DNA of 64,000 bases. Origin: Nonomuraea sp. PA05. GTDB taxonomy: Bacteria; Actinomycetota; Actinomycetes; Streptosporangiales; Streptosporangiaceae. A program made the translations under genes and the position numbers. The notes beneath the pieces are model-generated. The model made no database searches, was not told the origin of the DNA, and saw only the letters and a program-made list of their open reading frames with translations. This document shows positions 25,542 to 34,717 of the stretch, piece by piece (the stretch's first letter is position 1; every line of letters begins with the position of its first letter). The stretch spans positions 1-64,000 of the forward strand of contig NZ_VSEY01000043.1 in NCBI RefSeq assembly GCF_008086045.1, read 5' to 3'.

Positions 25542-26438
25542 ATGCGAATCCTGCGCACGCCGGACGATCACTTCACCGACCTGCCCGGCTTCCCCTACAC
25601 CCCCCACTACGCCGAGGTAGGCGACGGCCTGAGGATGGCCTACGTCGAGACCGGCCCCGCCGACGGCGAACCGGTCGTGCTCCTCCACGGCGAGCCGAGC
25701 TGGTCCTTCCTCTACCGCCACGTCATGCCGGAACTGGCCACAGCCGGCCTGCGCGCCATAGCCGTGGACCTGATCGGTTTCGGCCGCTCCGACAAACCGG
25801 CCGACCTGGCCGACCACACCTACGCCAGGCACGTGGAGTGGACGCGCGCCCTCCTGCTGGACGCGCTGGGCCTGACCGGCATGACCGTGGTCGGCCAGGA
25901 CTGGGGCGGCCTGATCGGGCTGCGGGTGGCGGCCGAGCACCCGAAACGGGTGGCCAGGATCGTGGCCGCGAACACGGGCTTGCCGACGGGTGACATTCCT
26001 ATGCCCGAGGTCTGGCACCGCTTCAGGAACGCGGTGCTCAAGGCCCCCGTGCTGGACGTCGCCCGGCTGGTCCAGGCGGGCTGCCGGAGCGAGCTGCCCA
26101 AGGAGGTGCTGGCGGCCTACGACGCGCCGTTCCCCGACGAGTCGTACAAGGCGGGGCCGCGCGCGATGCCCGGGCTGGTGCCGATCGCGCCGGACGACCC
26201 CGCCGCGCCCGCCAACCGCGCTGCCTGGCAGATCCTCACCACACTTGACAGGCCGTTCCTGGTGGCGTTCTCCGACAGTGACCCGATCACGGGGGGCATG
26301 GCACCCATATTGCGCAAATCGCTGCGCGGCACTGCTGGCCTGCGACATCCTGTGATCAAGGATGCCGGGCACTTCCTGCAAGAGGACGCGGGGCCCGAAC
26401 TCGGCCGTCAGATAGCCCTTTTCGTGACCTCCACCTAG
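25542..26438 (+). CDS. Haloalkane dehalogenase (DhlA-like alpha/beta hydrolase)
   Basis: 298 aa. Catalytic nucleophile Asp120 in VVGQDWGGLIG, halide-stabilising Trp121 beside it, oxyanion-hole motif HGEPSWSFLYR at 49-59, acid Asp247 in SDSDP and His277 in DAGHFLQED. The sequence RAIAVDLIGFGRSDKP is typical of subfamily I. These enzymes hydrolyse carbon-halogen bonds to alcohol plus halide; the natural substrate here cannot be told. ATG at 25542 lies 8 nt after a TAGAAC box without a Shine-Dalgarno, so possibly leaderless. It is flanked by the TPR fusion and the AAA+ gene on the same strand. Confidence 0.9.
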   Translation: MRILRTPDDHFTDLPGFPYTPHYAEVGDGLRMAYVETGPADGEPVVLLHGEPSWSFLYRHVMPELATAGLRAIAVDLIGFGRSDKPADLADHTYARHVEWTRALLLDALGLTGMTVVGQDWGGLIGLRVAAEHPKRVARIVAANTGLPTGDIPMPEVWHRFRNAVLKAPVLDVARLVQAGCRSELPKEVLAAYDAPFPDESYKAGPRAMPGLVPIAPDDPAAPANRAAWQILTTLDRPFLVAFSDSDPITGGMAPILRKSLRGTAGLRHPVIKDAGHFLQEDAGPELGRQIALFVTST

Positions 26439-26502
26439 CGTGTCAGGACCGCCCAATAGTCGGCCCGGTGCGGTATAACCGGGGGCGGACCGGGGAGGCG
26501 TG

Positions 26503-28854
26503 ATGCGGGAGTCCGACAGGGCCCAGGCCGCGGGGCGGGCCGCGGCGCGGGATCTGTTCGAAAAGGTTCGGCTGCGTTATTTCCAGATTCCCCCCGCCGT
26601 GCGCCGGGTGCTCTACGTGGTCGTGCTCGTGGTCACCATGGGCGTCGGCGCCGCACTCGGATGGGACCTGCTCAAGACCTTCCCCCTGGTGCTGCTGCTG
26701 CTCGCGTTCGTCGCGCTGACCATGCGCTATCCGAGGGCCGCGGCCACCGCGCTGGTGGTGGCGGGCTGGATGGCGCTGGCGGTGCAGGTCTTCGGGCGGC
26801 TGTTCCCCGAGGGCGCCCTCACCCTGCACATGATGGTCTTCCTCGGGCTGCCCGTGGCCGGGGCCGCCCACCTCATCCGCTGGGTGACGCCGTGGGTGAG
26901 CACGCTGCTGGCGCTCGTCCCCGCCGGGGTGCTCGCCGCCGCGCTGTCGCCCGTCTCCGACGCCGTGGCCGTCTGGGTGGCGTTCGCCGCCGCCGTGGCC
27001 GTTCTCGGCTACCGGTTCATGCTGGCCAGGAAGGTCCGTGCGGCGAGCGTCGCCGCGGCGGAGCAACAGGTGCGCGTCCGGGTCCGCGAGGGCAGGCCCG
27101 AGGTGCCGCACGACAAGTCGGGCGCGCCGCCGCAGATCTCGGTGGAGGAGGCGCTCGCCGAGCTGGAGAGCATGATCGGGCTCGCTCCGGTCAAGGAACA
27201 GGTGCGCTCGATCGCCGCCTCCATCGAGGCGTCGCGGCTGCGCGCCGAGGCCGGCTACACGGCCGAGCGGCCCACCAGGCACTTCGTGTTCGTCGGCCCG
27301 CCCGGCACCGGCAAGACCAGCGTGGCCCGCGCGCTGGCCAAGATCTTCTACGCGTTCGGCCTGCTGGAGACGCCCTACGTGGTCGAGGCGCAGCGGGCCG
27401 ACCTGGTGGGCGAGTTCCTCGGCGCGACCGCCATCAAGACGAACGAGCTGGTCGACAGGGCGCTGGGTGGCGTGCTGTTCATCGACGAGGCGTACGGGCT
27501 GATCAACTCCGCCGACGGGCAGCCCGACCGGTTCGGCGCCGAGGCCGTGCAGACGCTGCTCAAACGGGCCGAGGACGACCGCGAGCGGCTCATCATCATC
27601 CTGGCGGGCTACGAGCAGGAGATGGGCTCGTTCCTCACCAGCAACCCGGGGCTGGCCAGCAGGTTCGCCACGCGGGTGCGCTTTCCCGGCTACTCCCCCG
27701 CCGAGCTGGTCGAGGTCACCGAGCTGCTGCAGCGGCGCAGGGGCGACCAGATGGACGACGCCACCAAGCGGGTGCTGCTCGGCCTCTACGACGACGTGCA
27801 CCGCCGCGGCCTGGTCGACGAGCTGGGCAACGCCCGGTTCGCGCGCAGCCTGGTGGAGGCCGCCGCGCAGGCCCGCGACGTCCGCGTGGTGGGCGCCGGC
27901 GGCACGCCGACCACGCAGGACCTCGTCACCACGACCACGCCCGACGTGACCAAGGCGTTCGAGGAGCTGACCGCCCGCTTCCGCGGCTACGTGGCCACGC
28001 CCACGCTGGAGGAGGCGCTGGCCGACCTCGACAGGATGGCCGGGCTGGCCCCGGTCAAGCGCCAGGTGCACGCGATCGCGGCGCAGCTCCAGGTGGCCAG
28101 GATGCGCCAGGAGCGCGGGCTGCCCACGCCGCAGCAGATGCGGCACTTCGTCTTCGTCGGCCCGCCCGGCACCGGCAAGACCACGGTCGCCCGGGTGCTG
28201 GGCCGCGTCTTCGCCGCACTCGGCCTGCTGGCCAGGCCCGACGTGGTCGAGGCGCACCGGGCCGACCTGGTCGGCCAGCACCTCGGCGCCACCGCGATCA
28301 AGACGAACGAGCTGGTCGACAGGGCGCTGGGCGGCGTGCTGTTCATCGACGAGGCCTACAGCCTGGTCAACCCCGGCTACCAGGGCGGCGACGCGTTCGG
28401 CGCGGAAGCGGTGCAGACGCTACTCAAGCGGGCCGAGGACGACCGCGACCGGCTCGTCGTCGTGCTGGCGGGCTACGAGCGCGAGATGGACGTGTTCCTG
28501 TCGACCAACCCCGGCCTGGCCAGCCGGTTCAACCAGCGGGTGGCCTTCCCCAGCTACTCGCCGCGCGAGCTGTCGCAGATCGCGGTGCTGCTGGCGGAGA
28601 AGTCGGGCGACAACTTCGACGACGAGGCGCTGCAGCGGCTCGACGAGGTGTTCACCTGGGTGTGCGAGGACCGGCTGATCGACGGGCTGGGCAACGGCCG
28701 CTTCGCCAGGTCGCTGTTCGAGCGCGCGGCCATGCGGCGTGACGTGCGGCTGGCCGCCCACGCCTCACGCGGCGGCTCCGCCAGCGCGGCCGACCTGACC
28801 ACCATCACCAGCGAGGACGTCCGCACCGCCGTGGACGAGCTCTCCGGCCGCTGA
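26503..28854 (+). CDS. Membrane-anchored protein with two CbxX/CfqX-type AAA+ ATPase domains
   Basis: 783 aa. Residues about 33-175 contain four to six hydrophobic segments (VLYVVVLVVTMGVGAALG; LVLLLLAFVALTM; AVWVAFAAAVAVLGYRFML). Two AAA+ modules follow: Walker A GPPGTGKTS near 265 with Walker B GGVLFIDEAYG, and Walker A GPPGTGKTT near 553 with GGVLFIDEAYS; both have the KTNELVDRAL pore-loop region and RFGAEAVQTLLKRAEDDR. Both ATP sites look intact. The family includes RuBisCO activase CbbX and type VII secretion EccA; no RuBisCO or ESX gene is in view. ATG at 26503 with GGGGAGG ahead (a GTG directly precedes it). Confidence 0.85.
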   Translation: MRESDRAQAAGRAAARDLFEKVRLRYFQIPPAVRRVLYVVVLVVTMGVGAALGWDLLKTFPLVLLLLAFVALTMRYPRAAATALVVAGWMALAVQVFGRLFPEGALTLHMMVFLGLPVAGAAHLIRWVTPWVSTLLALVPAGVLAAALSPVSDAVAVWVAFAAAVAVLGYRFMLARKVRAASVAAAEQQVRVRVREGRPEVPHDKSGAPPQISVEEALAELESMIGLAPVKEQVRSIAASIEASRLRAEAGYTAERPTRHFVFVGPPGTGKTSVARALAKIFYAFGLLETPYVVEAQRADLVGEFLGATAIKTNELVDRALGGVLFIDEAYGLINSADGQPDRFGAEAVQTLLKRAEDDRERLIIILAGYEQEMGSFLTSNPGLASRFATRVRFPGYSPAELVEVTELLQRRRGDQMDDATKRVLLGLYDDVHRRGLVDELGNARFARSLVEAAAQARDVRVVGAGGTPTTQDLVTTTTPDVTKAFEELTARFRGYVATPTLEEALADLDRMAGLAPVKRQVHAIAAQLQVARMRQERGLPTPQQMRHFVFVGPPGTGKTTVARVLGRVFAALGLLARPDVVEAHRADLVGQHLGATAIKTNELVDRALGGVLFIDEAYSLVNPGYQGGDAFGAEAVQTLLKRAEDDRDRLVVVLAGYEREMDVFLSTNPGLASRFNQRVAFPSYSPRELSQIAVLLAEKSGDNFDDEALQRLDEVFTWVCEDRLIDGLGNGRFARSLFERAAMRRDVRLAAHASRGGSASAADLTTITSEDVRTAVDELSGR

Positions 28855-28977
28855 CCCTTTTCGCGGCTTCTTCACGGCTTTCGTGCGGCGCGATGCTCGC
28901 ATGGTGTAGCAATATGACTACGATAAGCCACGTCCAGTGGCTCGGTCGTGCGTGTCGCGCGCGCAGGAGGGGGAGCG

Positions 28978-29958
28978 ATGGCGGGGTTCCTGGCCCGCAG
29001 GCTGCTCAACTACGCCGTGCTCGTGATCGTGGCCGCCAGCCTCGCCTACCTGCTCGCGGCCATGGCCCTCGACCCGCGCTCCAACTACGCCGACCGCACC
29101 CCGAAACCGCCGCCCGCCGTGGTGGACGCGCAGCTCGCCGCACTGAATCTCAACGACAAGACGCCGCTGCTGCAGCGCTACGCCGTCTGGGCGAGCGGCG
29201 TGCTGCGCGGCGACCTCGGCAAGACGATCGCGGGCGCGCCGGTCAACGAGGACGTCAAGCGCCGCATGGGCGTCACGTTCCGGCTGGTCATCCTGGGGCT
29301 GGTGTGCGGCAGCCTGCTCGGCGTGCTGGTGGGCGCGCTGGCCGCGGTCCGCCAGTACGGGTGGTTCGACCGGCTCTCGACCGGGCTGTCGTTCCTGGTG
29401 CTGGCGGTGCCGGTGGTCGTGCTGGCCAACATGCTGATCCTGGTCGCGGCGTGGGCCAACCAGCAGGTGTTCGGCCGGCAGGTGCTGCTGGTCAGCGGCG
29501 AGTACAGCACCGACGTCGAGGGCTTCTGGAACCAGGTGGTCGACCGGCTGCAGCACCTCGTCCTGCCGACGGTCTCGCTGTCGGTGGGGCTGATCGCCGT
29601 CTTCAGCCGCTACCAGCGCAACATGATGCTGGACGTGCTCGGCGCCGACTTCGTCCGCACGGCCAGGGCCAAGGGGCTGAGCAGGCGCAAGGCGCTGACC
29701 AGGCACGCGCTGCGCACCGCGATGATCCCGGTGGTGACCTACTTCGCGTTCACGTTCGGCGCGCTGCTGACGGGGGCCACGTTCACCGAGAAGATCTTCG
29801 GCTGGCACGGGCTGGGCGAGCAGCTGATCAACTCGATCTTCAGCAACGACGTCAACACCGTCGCCGCCATCTCCCTGCTGGCCGCCGTCTCCGTGCTGTG
29901 CGCCGCGCTGGCCGCCGACCTGCTGCACGCGGCGCTCGACCCGAGGGTGCGGGCCTGA
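28978..29958 (+). CDS. ABC transporter permease, oligopeptide/nickel type (DppB/OppB-like)
   Basis: 326 aa inner-membrane permease with six predicted segments, starting FLARRLLNYAVLVIVAASLAYLL. The cytoplasmic ATPase-contacting EAA loop is visible as FVRTARAKGLSRRKALTRHALRTAMIPVV near 230. It pairs with the next gene to form the channel of a peptide-type importer. ATG at 28978 has AGGAGGGGG in front. Its stop shares one base with the next start (TGATG), so the permease genes are coupled. Confidence 0.9.
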   Translation: MAGFLARRLLNYAVLVIVAASLAYLLAAMALDPRSNYADRTPKPPPAVVDAQLAALNLNDKTPLLQRYAVWASGVLRGDLGKTIAGAPVNEDVKRRMGVTFRLVILGLVCGSLLGVLVGALAAVRQYGWFDRLSTGLSFLVLAVPVVVLANMLILVAAWANQQVFGRQVLLVSGEYSTDVEGFWNQVVDRLQHLVLPTVSLSVGLIAVFSRYQRNMMLDVLGADFVRTARAKGLSRRKALTRHALRTAMIPVVTYFAFTFGALLTGATFTEKIFGWHGLGEQLINSIFSNDVNTVAAISLLAAVSVLCAALAADLLHAALDPRVRA

Positions 29959-30863
29959 TGACGCTGTCGGAGGAGGAGCAGGCGGAGGAGCTCGCCGACG
30001 GCGTGCTGACCAGGGCGCCGTCCAGGATGCGGATGGTCGCCGGGCGGTTCTTCCGCTCCACCCAGGGGCTGATCGGGTTCGCGGTGCTGGCGCTGATGTT
30101 CCTGCTGGCCTTCGTGGGGCCGCTGTTCAGCCCGTGGACGTACACCGACAAGGACTTCACCGCGTTCATGCAGCCGCCGTCGGCGCGGCACTGGTTCGGA
30201 ACGCTCCAAACGGGCTCCGACGTGTTCGCCGTGACGTTGCGCGGCATGCAGAAGTCGCTGGTCGTGGGGCTGCTCGCGGCGCTGGTCTCGACGGCTCTGG
30301 CGGCCGTCGTGGGGGCGTTCGCCGGCTACTTCCTGGGGTGGACCGACCGGGTGCTGAGCTGGGTGACCGACCTGCTGCTGGTGCTGCCCGCGTTCCTGAT
30401 CCTGGCGATCCTGTCGCCGCTGTTCGGGTCAGGGCAGTGGCCGCTGTTCGTGGTCATGCTGGCGCTGTTCCTGTGGATGGTGACCTCGAAGATCGTGCGC
30501 GGGATGGCCATCTCGGTGAAGGAGCGCGAGTTCGTCCAGGCCGCCCGCTACATGGGCGTGCCACCGGTGCGGATCATCTTCCGCCACGTGATCCCCAACC
30601 TGTCGTCGCTGCTCATCGTGGACGCCACTCTCAACGTCAGCAGCGCCATCCTCACCGAGACGTCGCTGTCGTACTTCGGCTTCGGCATCCAGCCGCCCGA
30701 CGTGTCGTTCGGCACGCTCATCGCCGACGGCTCCAGGACCGCGGTCTACGCGCCGTGGACGTTCTGGTTCGTGGCCGGGCTGCTGGTGATCACCGTGCTG
30801 GCGGTCAACCTCGTCGGCGACGCGCTGCGTGACGCGTTCGACCCCTCCTCCGGAAGGCCGTGA
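29958..30863 (+). CDS. ABC transporter permease, oligopeptide/nickel type (DppC/OppC-like)
   Basis: 301 aa. The N-terminal cytoplasmic stretch is followed by IGFAVLALMFLLAFVGPLFSPW, then a segment with HWFGTLQTGSDVFAVTLRGMQKSLVVGLLAALVSTALA, the DppC/OppC signature, and the EAA loop EFVQAARYMGVPPVRIIFRHVIPNLSSLL near 200. Second half of the permease pair. The stop overlaps the ATPase gene start (GTGATG), so all import subunits are in one operon. Confidence 0.9.
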   Translation: MTLSEEEQAEELADGVLTRAPSRMRMVAGRFFRSTQGLIGFAVLALMFLLAFVGPLFSPWTYTDKDFTAFMQPPSARHWFGTLQTGSDVFAVTLRGMQKSLVVGLLAALVSTALAAVVGAFAGYFLGWTDRVLSWVTDLLLVLPAFLILAILSPLFGSGQWPLFVVMLALFLWMVTSKIVRGMAISVKEREFVQAARYMGVPPVRIIFRHVIPNLSSLLIVDATLNVSSAILTETSLSYFGFGIQPPDVSFGTLIADGSRTAVYAPWTFWFVAGLLVITVLAVNLVGDALRDAFDPSSGRP

Positions 30864-32947
30864 TGGACGACGAGCCGGTGCTGGAGGTCAGCGACCTCAA
30901 CGTGTCGTTCGGCGACGTGCGCGCCGTGCGCGGGGTGAGCTACGCGGTACGCCGGGGCGAGGTGCTCGGCATCGTGGGCGAGTCGGGCTCCGGCAAGTCG
31001 GTCACCTCGGCCGCCGTGATGGGCCTGCTGCCGCCGGGGGCGCGCGTCTCCGGCTCGGTACGCCTGCACGGCAGGGAGCTGATCGGCGCCCCCGAGCGGG
31101 CACTGAACTCCTTCCGCGGCAAGGCCGTGTCGATGGTCTTCCAGGACCCGCTGTCCGCGCTCACCCCGGTCTACCGGGTGGGCGACCAGATCGCCGAGGC
31201 GGTGCGCGTGCACCAGCGGGTCGGCAGGGAGACGGCCCTGGTCAAGGCGATCGAGCTGCTGGAGCTGGTGGGCATCCCGCGCCCGGCGGAGCGGGCGCTG
31301 GCCTTCCCGCACGAGTTCTCCGGCGGCATGCGCCAGCGCGTGGTGATCGCGATGGCCATCGCCAACGACCCCGACGTGATCATCTGCGACGAGCCGACCA
31401 CGGCCCTCGACGTCACCATCCAGGCGCAGGTGCTGGAGGTGCTCAAGCGGGCGCAGGCCAAGACCGGCGCGGCCATCGTCATGATCACCCACGATCTGGG
31501 GGTGGTGGCCGGGTTCGCCGACCGGGTGCTGGTCATGTACGCCGGCCGGCCCGTCGAGGTGGGCGGCGTGGACGACATCTACTACCGCACGCGGATGCCG
31601 TACACCGCGGGCCTGCTCGCCTCTGTCCCGCGTGTGGACCGGCGCGGCCGGCAGCCGCTGACGCCCATCGAGGGCAACCCGCCGTCGCCGGGCGCGCTGC
31701 CGCCCGGCTGCCCGTTCGCGCCGCGCTGCCCGATGCGGATCGCCGAGTGCGAGGAGGCGGAGCCGCCGCTGTTCGAGGTCGGCCAGGATCACCGGGCGGC
31801 GTGCATCCGGTGGCAGGAGGTGCACCCGCGCGGGCCCGGCCGGCACGCGGCACCGTCCGACGGCGGGCGGCTGCGCGTGCGCGGCGAGCGCACCGTGCTG
31901 GAGGTGCAGCGCCTGGTCAAGGACTATCCGCTGCTCAAGGGGGCGGTGTTCAAGCGCCGGATCGGCACCGTGCACGCGGTGGCAGGGGTCAGCTTCGACA
32001 TCCGGCAGGGCGAGACGCTGGGGCTGGTCGGCGAGTCGGGCAGCGGCAAGACGACCACGCTGACGCAGATCCTGGAGCTGGCCGCGCCCCAGGACGGCCG
32101 TATCGTGGTGCTCGGCCACGACACCGCCAAGCTGGGGCGGGGCGAGCGCGTCGAGATCAGGCGCGACATGCAGGTCGTCTTCCAGGATCCGCTGGCCTCG
32201 CTCGACCCGCGCATGACCGTGCACGACATCCTGGCCGAGCCGCTGCGTACGCACGGGTGGGGCACGTCCAGAGACGGTGCGGGCGGCGGCGCGCGCGGTC
32301 AGGCGGGTGGCGGCGCGGGGGCCGTGGGGCGGCGGGTGCGGGAGCTGCTCGCCCTGGTCGGCCTCGATCCCGCCCACGCCGCCCGCTACCCGCAGGACTT
32401 CTCGGGCGGGCAGCGGCAGCGCATCGGCATCGCCAGGGCGCTGGCGCTGGAGCCCCGGCTGCTCGTGCTCGACGAGCCGGTCTCCGCGCTCGACGTGTCG
32501 ATCCAGGCCGGCGTGATCAACCTGCTCGACTCGCTCAGGACCAGGCTCGGCCTGTCCTACCTGTTCGTGGCGCACGACCTGGCCGTGGTGCGCTCCATCG
32601 CCGACCGGGTGGCGGTGATGTACCTCGGCAGGATCGCCGAGCTCGGCCAGGTGGACGCGGTCTACGACAACCCGTCCCATCCGTACACCCAGGCGCTGCT
32701 CTCGGCGATCCCGCTGCCCGACCCGGTACGCGAGCGTGCCCGCGAGCGGATCCTGCTCGAAGGCGACCTGCCCAGCCCGGCCAACCCTCCGACGGGCTGT
32801 CGATTCCGCACCAGGTGCCCCAAGTTCCGCGCGGAGCTCACCGACGAGGAGCGTCAGCTCTGCGTCGGCGTCGAGCCCGAGGTGCGGCCGGTGGGCGAGG
32901 ACCACGGTGCGGCCTGCCACTACGCAGAGAGACGCGAAGTCGTATAG
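30863..32947 (+). CDS. Fused dual ATPase of the oligopeptide-type ABC importer (DppD-DppF fusion)
   Basis: 694 aa with two ABC modules. Module 1 (about 5-325): Walker A GESGSGKSVT, signature FSGGMRQR, Walker B VIICDEPTTALD, then the peptide-transporter extension CPFAPRCPMRIAEC. Module 2 (about 345-690): Walker A GESGSGKTTT, signature FSGGQRQR, Walker B LLVLDEPVSALD and extension CRFRTRCPKFRAEL. Usually these are two genes. Module 2 carries an extra Gly/Arg-rich stretch (DGAGGGARGQAGGGAGAVG) between its Q-loop region and signature helix. An ATG is used at 30863; the GTG at 30860 is possible. Confidence 0.92.
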   Translation: MDDEPVLEVSDLNVSFGDVRAVRGVSYAVRRGEVLGIVGESGSGKSVTSAAVMGLLPPGARVSGSVRLHGRELIGAPERALNSFRGKAVSMVFQDPLSALTPVYRVGDQIAEAVRVHQRVGRETALVKAIELLELVGIPRPAERALAFPHEFSGGMRQRVVIAMAIANDPDVIICDEPTTALDVTIQAQVLEVLKRAQAKTGAAIVMITHDLGVVAGFADRVLVMYAGRPVEVGGVDDIYYRTRMPYTAGLLASVPRVDRRGRQPLTPIEGNPPSPGALPPGCPFAPRCPMRIAECEEAEPPLFEVGQDHRAACIRWQEVHPRGPGRHAAPSDGGRLRVRGERTVLEVQRLVKDYPLLKGAVFKRRIGTVHAVAGVSFDIRQGETLGLVGESGSGKTTTLTQILELAAPQDGRIVVLGHDTAKLGRGERVEIRRDMQVVFQDPLASLDPRMTVHDILAEPLRTHGWGTSRDGAGGGARGQAGGGAGAVGRRVRELLALVGLDPAHAARYPQDFSGGQRQRIGIARALALEPRLLVLDEPVSALDVSIQAGVINLLDSLRTRLGLSYLFVAHDLAVVRSIADRVAVMYLGRIAELGQVDAVYDNPSHPYTQALLSAIPLPDPVRERARERILLEGDLPSPANPPTGCRFRTRCPKFRAELTDEERQLCVGVEPEVRPVGEDHGAACHYAERREVV

Positions 32948-32978
32948 ACCTCGCTCGATCCAGGAGGAATTTCGCGCG

Positions 32979-34685
32979 ATGAACTCATCACGTCGTGTCG
33001 TGGCCGCGGCCATGGCCGTCACCGCAGCGCTCCCGCTGCTGCTCGCGGGCTGCGGCTCAGGCCAGGGCGGCGTCCCGGGGAGCCAGGACAGCGCGGGGGA
33101 CGAGCGGACGATCAAGGCTTCCGACGTCAACCCGCAGCCGCGCGACAAGGTCAAGGACGGCGGCACGCTGCGCTGGGGCATCAACGAGTTCCCCAGCCAG
33201 TGGAACCGCAACCACGTCGACGGCAACCTCGCGATGGCCGCCGTGATCAGCAACGCGCTGCTGCCCTCGCCGTTCACCTCCGACGAGAAGGCGGAGATCT
33301 CGGTCGACGCCGACTATGTGCTCGACGCCAAGGTCACCGAGCAGCGGCCGAAGCAGGTGGTGACGTACCGGCTGAACCCGAAGGCCAAGTGGTCCGACGG
33401 CAAGCCGATCACCTGGGCCGACTACCAGGCGCAGTGGCAGGCGCTCAGCGGGCGCGACCCGGCCTTCCACATCGTCTCCTCCACCGGTTACCAGGACATC
33501 GAGAAGGTGGCGCGGGGCAAGGACGACCACGAGGTGGTGGTGACGTTCCGCAAGCCGTTCGGCGACTGGCAGGCGCTGTTCGGGCCGCTGCTGCCGGCGG
33601 CCACCAACCACAGCGCGCAGACGTTCAACAACGCCTGGGTGAACCAGATCCCGGTGACGGCGGGGCCGTTCAAGTTCGGCGGGTTCGACCAGACGGCCAA
33701 GACCATCACCATCGTGCGGGACGACACGTGGTGGGGCGACCGGGCCAAACTGGACAAGATCATCTATCGGGCGTCCGAGCAGGACTCGCTGATCGGCGCG
33801 TTCAACAACGGCGAGCTGGACATCATCGACGTCGGCACCTCCGCGCCCAACTACGCGCGCGCCAAGGCCACCACGGGCGCCCAGGTGCGCCAGGCGGCCG
33901 GCCCCGACTTCCGGCACCTCACCTTCAACGGCTCCGGCGAGCTGCTGAAGGACCGCAACGTCCGCCAGGCCGTCCAGCTCGGCATCAACCGCCAGGCCAT
34001 CGCCCAGTCGGACCTGCAAGGGCTGGACTGGCCGATCGCGCTGCTGAACAACCACTTCTTCATGAACACCCAGGAGGGCTACCAGGACAACGCAGGACCG
34101 CTCGGCGCCTACAACCCGGAGAAGGCCAGGCAACTGCTGGACGCCGCCGGGTGGAAGCTGAACGGGACGGTCAGGCAGAAGGACGGCAAGCCCCTGGACC
34201 TGCGCTTCGTGGTGCCGTCCGGGGTGCAGACCAGCAAGGCGGAGGGCGAGCTGGTGCAGACCATGCTCGCCCAGATCGGCGTGAAGGTCACGATCAAGGC
34301 CGTGCCCAGCGACGACTTCTTCACCAAGTACGTCATCCCCGGCAACTTCGACCTCACGCCGTTCGCCTACATCGGCACGCCGTTCCCCGTCTCCAGCAGC
34401 TACGGCATCTACGCCAACGCCGCCAACGGGCAGAACTGGAACGCCAACTTCGGGCGTACCGGGTCGGCGGCCATCGACGAGGCCATGAGCAGGGCCGCGC
34501 AGAGCCTCGACCCCGTACGCGCCCGCGCCGCCACGAACGCGGCCGACCGGCTCATCTGGGAGGAGGTCAACGTGCTGCCCCTCTACCAGCGGCCCCAGCT
34601 CGTGGCGGTGCGGCAGGAGCTGGCGAACATCGGGGCGCGCGGCTTCGACGACCTGCGGTACCAGGACATCGGCTTCACGGACTGA
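32979..34685 (+). CDS. ABC transporter substrate-binding lipoprotein (SBP family 5)
   Basis: 568 aa. Signal with lipobox LLLAGC at about 20-25, anchoring it outside the membrane. The family 5 fold shows in GGTLRWGINEFPSQWN near 62, the domain-I motif KWSDGKPITWADY, and PVTAGPFKFGGFDQTAKTITIVRD. This family binds di/oligopeptides, nickel or plant opines; the ligand is not evident. ATG at 32979 preceded by AGGAGGAAT. It is the last gene of the importer operon, 31 bp after the ATPase gene; an unusual order since the binding protein often comes first. Confidence 0.92.
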   Translation: MNSSRRVVAAAMAVTAALPLLLAGCGSGQGGVPGSQDSAGDERTIKASDVNPQPRDKVKDGGTLRWGINEFPSQWNRNHVDGNLAMAAVISNALLPSPFTSDEKAEISVDADYVLDAKVTEQRPKQVVTYRLNPKAKWSDGKPITWADYQAQWQALSGRDPAFHIVSSTGYQDIEKVARGKDDHEVVVTFRKPFGDWQALFGPLLPAATNHSAQTFNNAWVNQIPVTAGPFKFGGFDQTAKTITIVRDDTWWGDRAKLDKIIYRASEQDSLIGAFNNGELDIIDVGTSAPNYARAKATTGAQVRQAAGPDFRHLTFNGSGELLKDRNVRQAVQLGINRQAIAQSDLQGLDWPIALLNNHFFMNTQEGYQDNAGPLGAYNPEKARQLLDAAGWKLNGTVRQKDGKPLDLRFVVPSGVQTSKAEGELVQTMLAQIGVKVTIKAVPSDDFFTKYVIPGNFDLTPFAYIGTPFPVSSSYGIYANAANGQNWNANFGRTGSAAIDEAMSRAAQSLDPVRARAATNAADRLIWEEVNVLPLYQRPQLVAVRQELANIGARGFDDLRYQDIGFTD

Positions 34686-34717
34686 ACCTGTCCGCTATCG
34701 CAGGTAGACATGTCCGT

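Noticed and set aside
26503..28854. RuBisCO activase (CbbX)
   Set aside because: AAA+ domains are CbxX type but no RuBisCO genes, two AAA+ modules and a membrane domain are present; the general label is safer.
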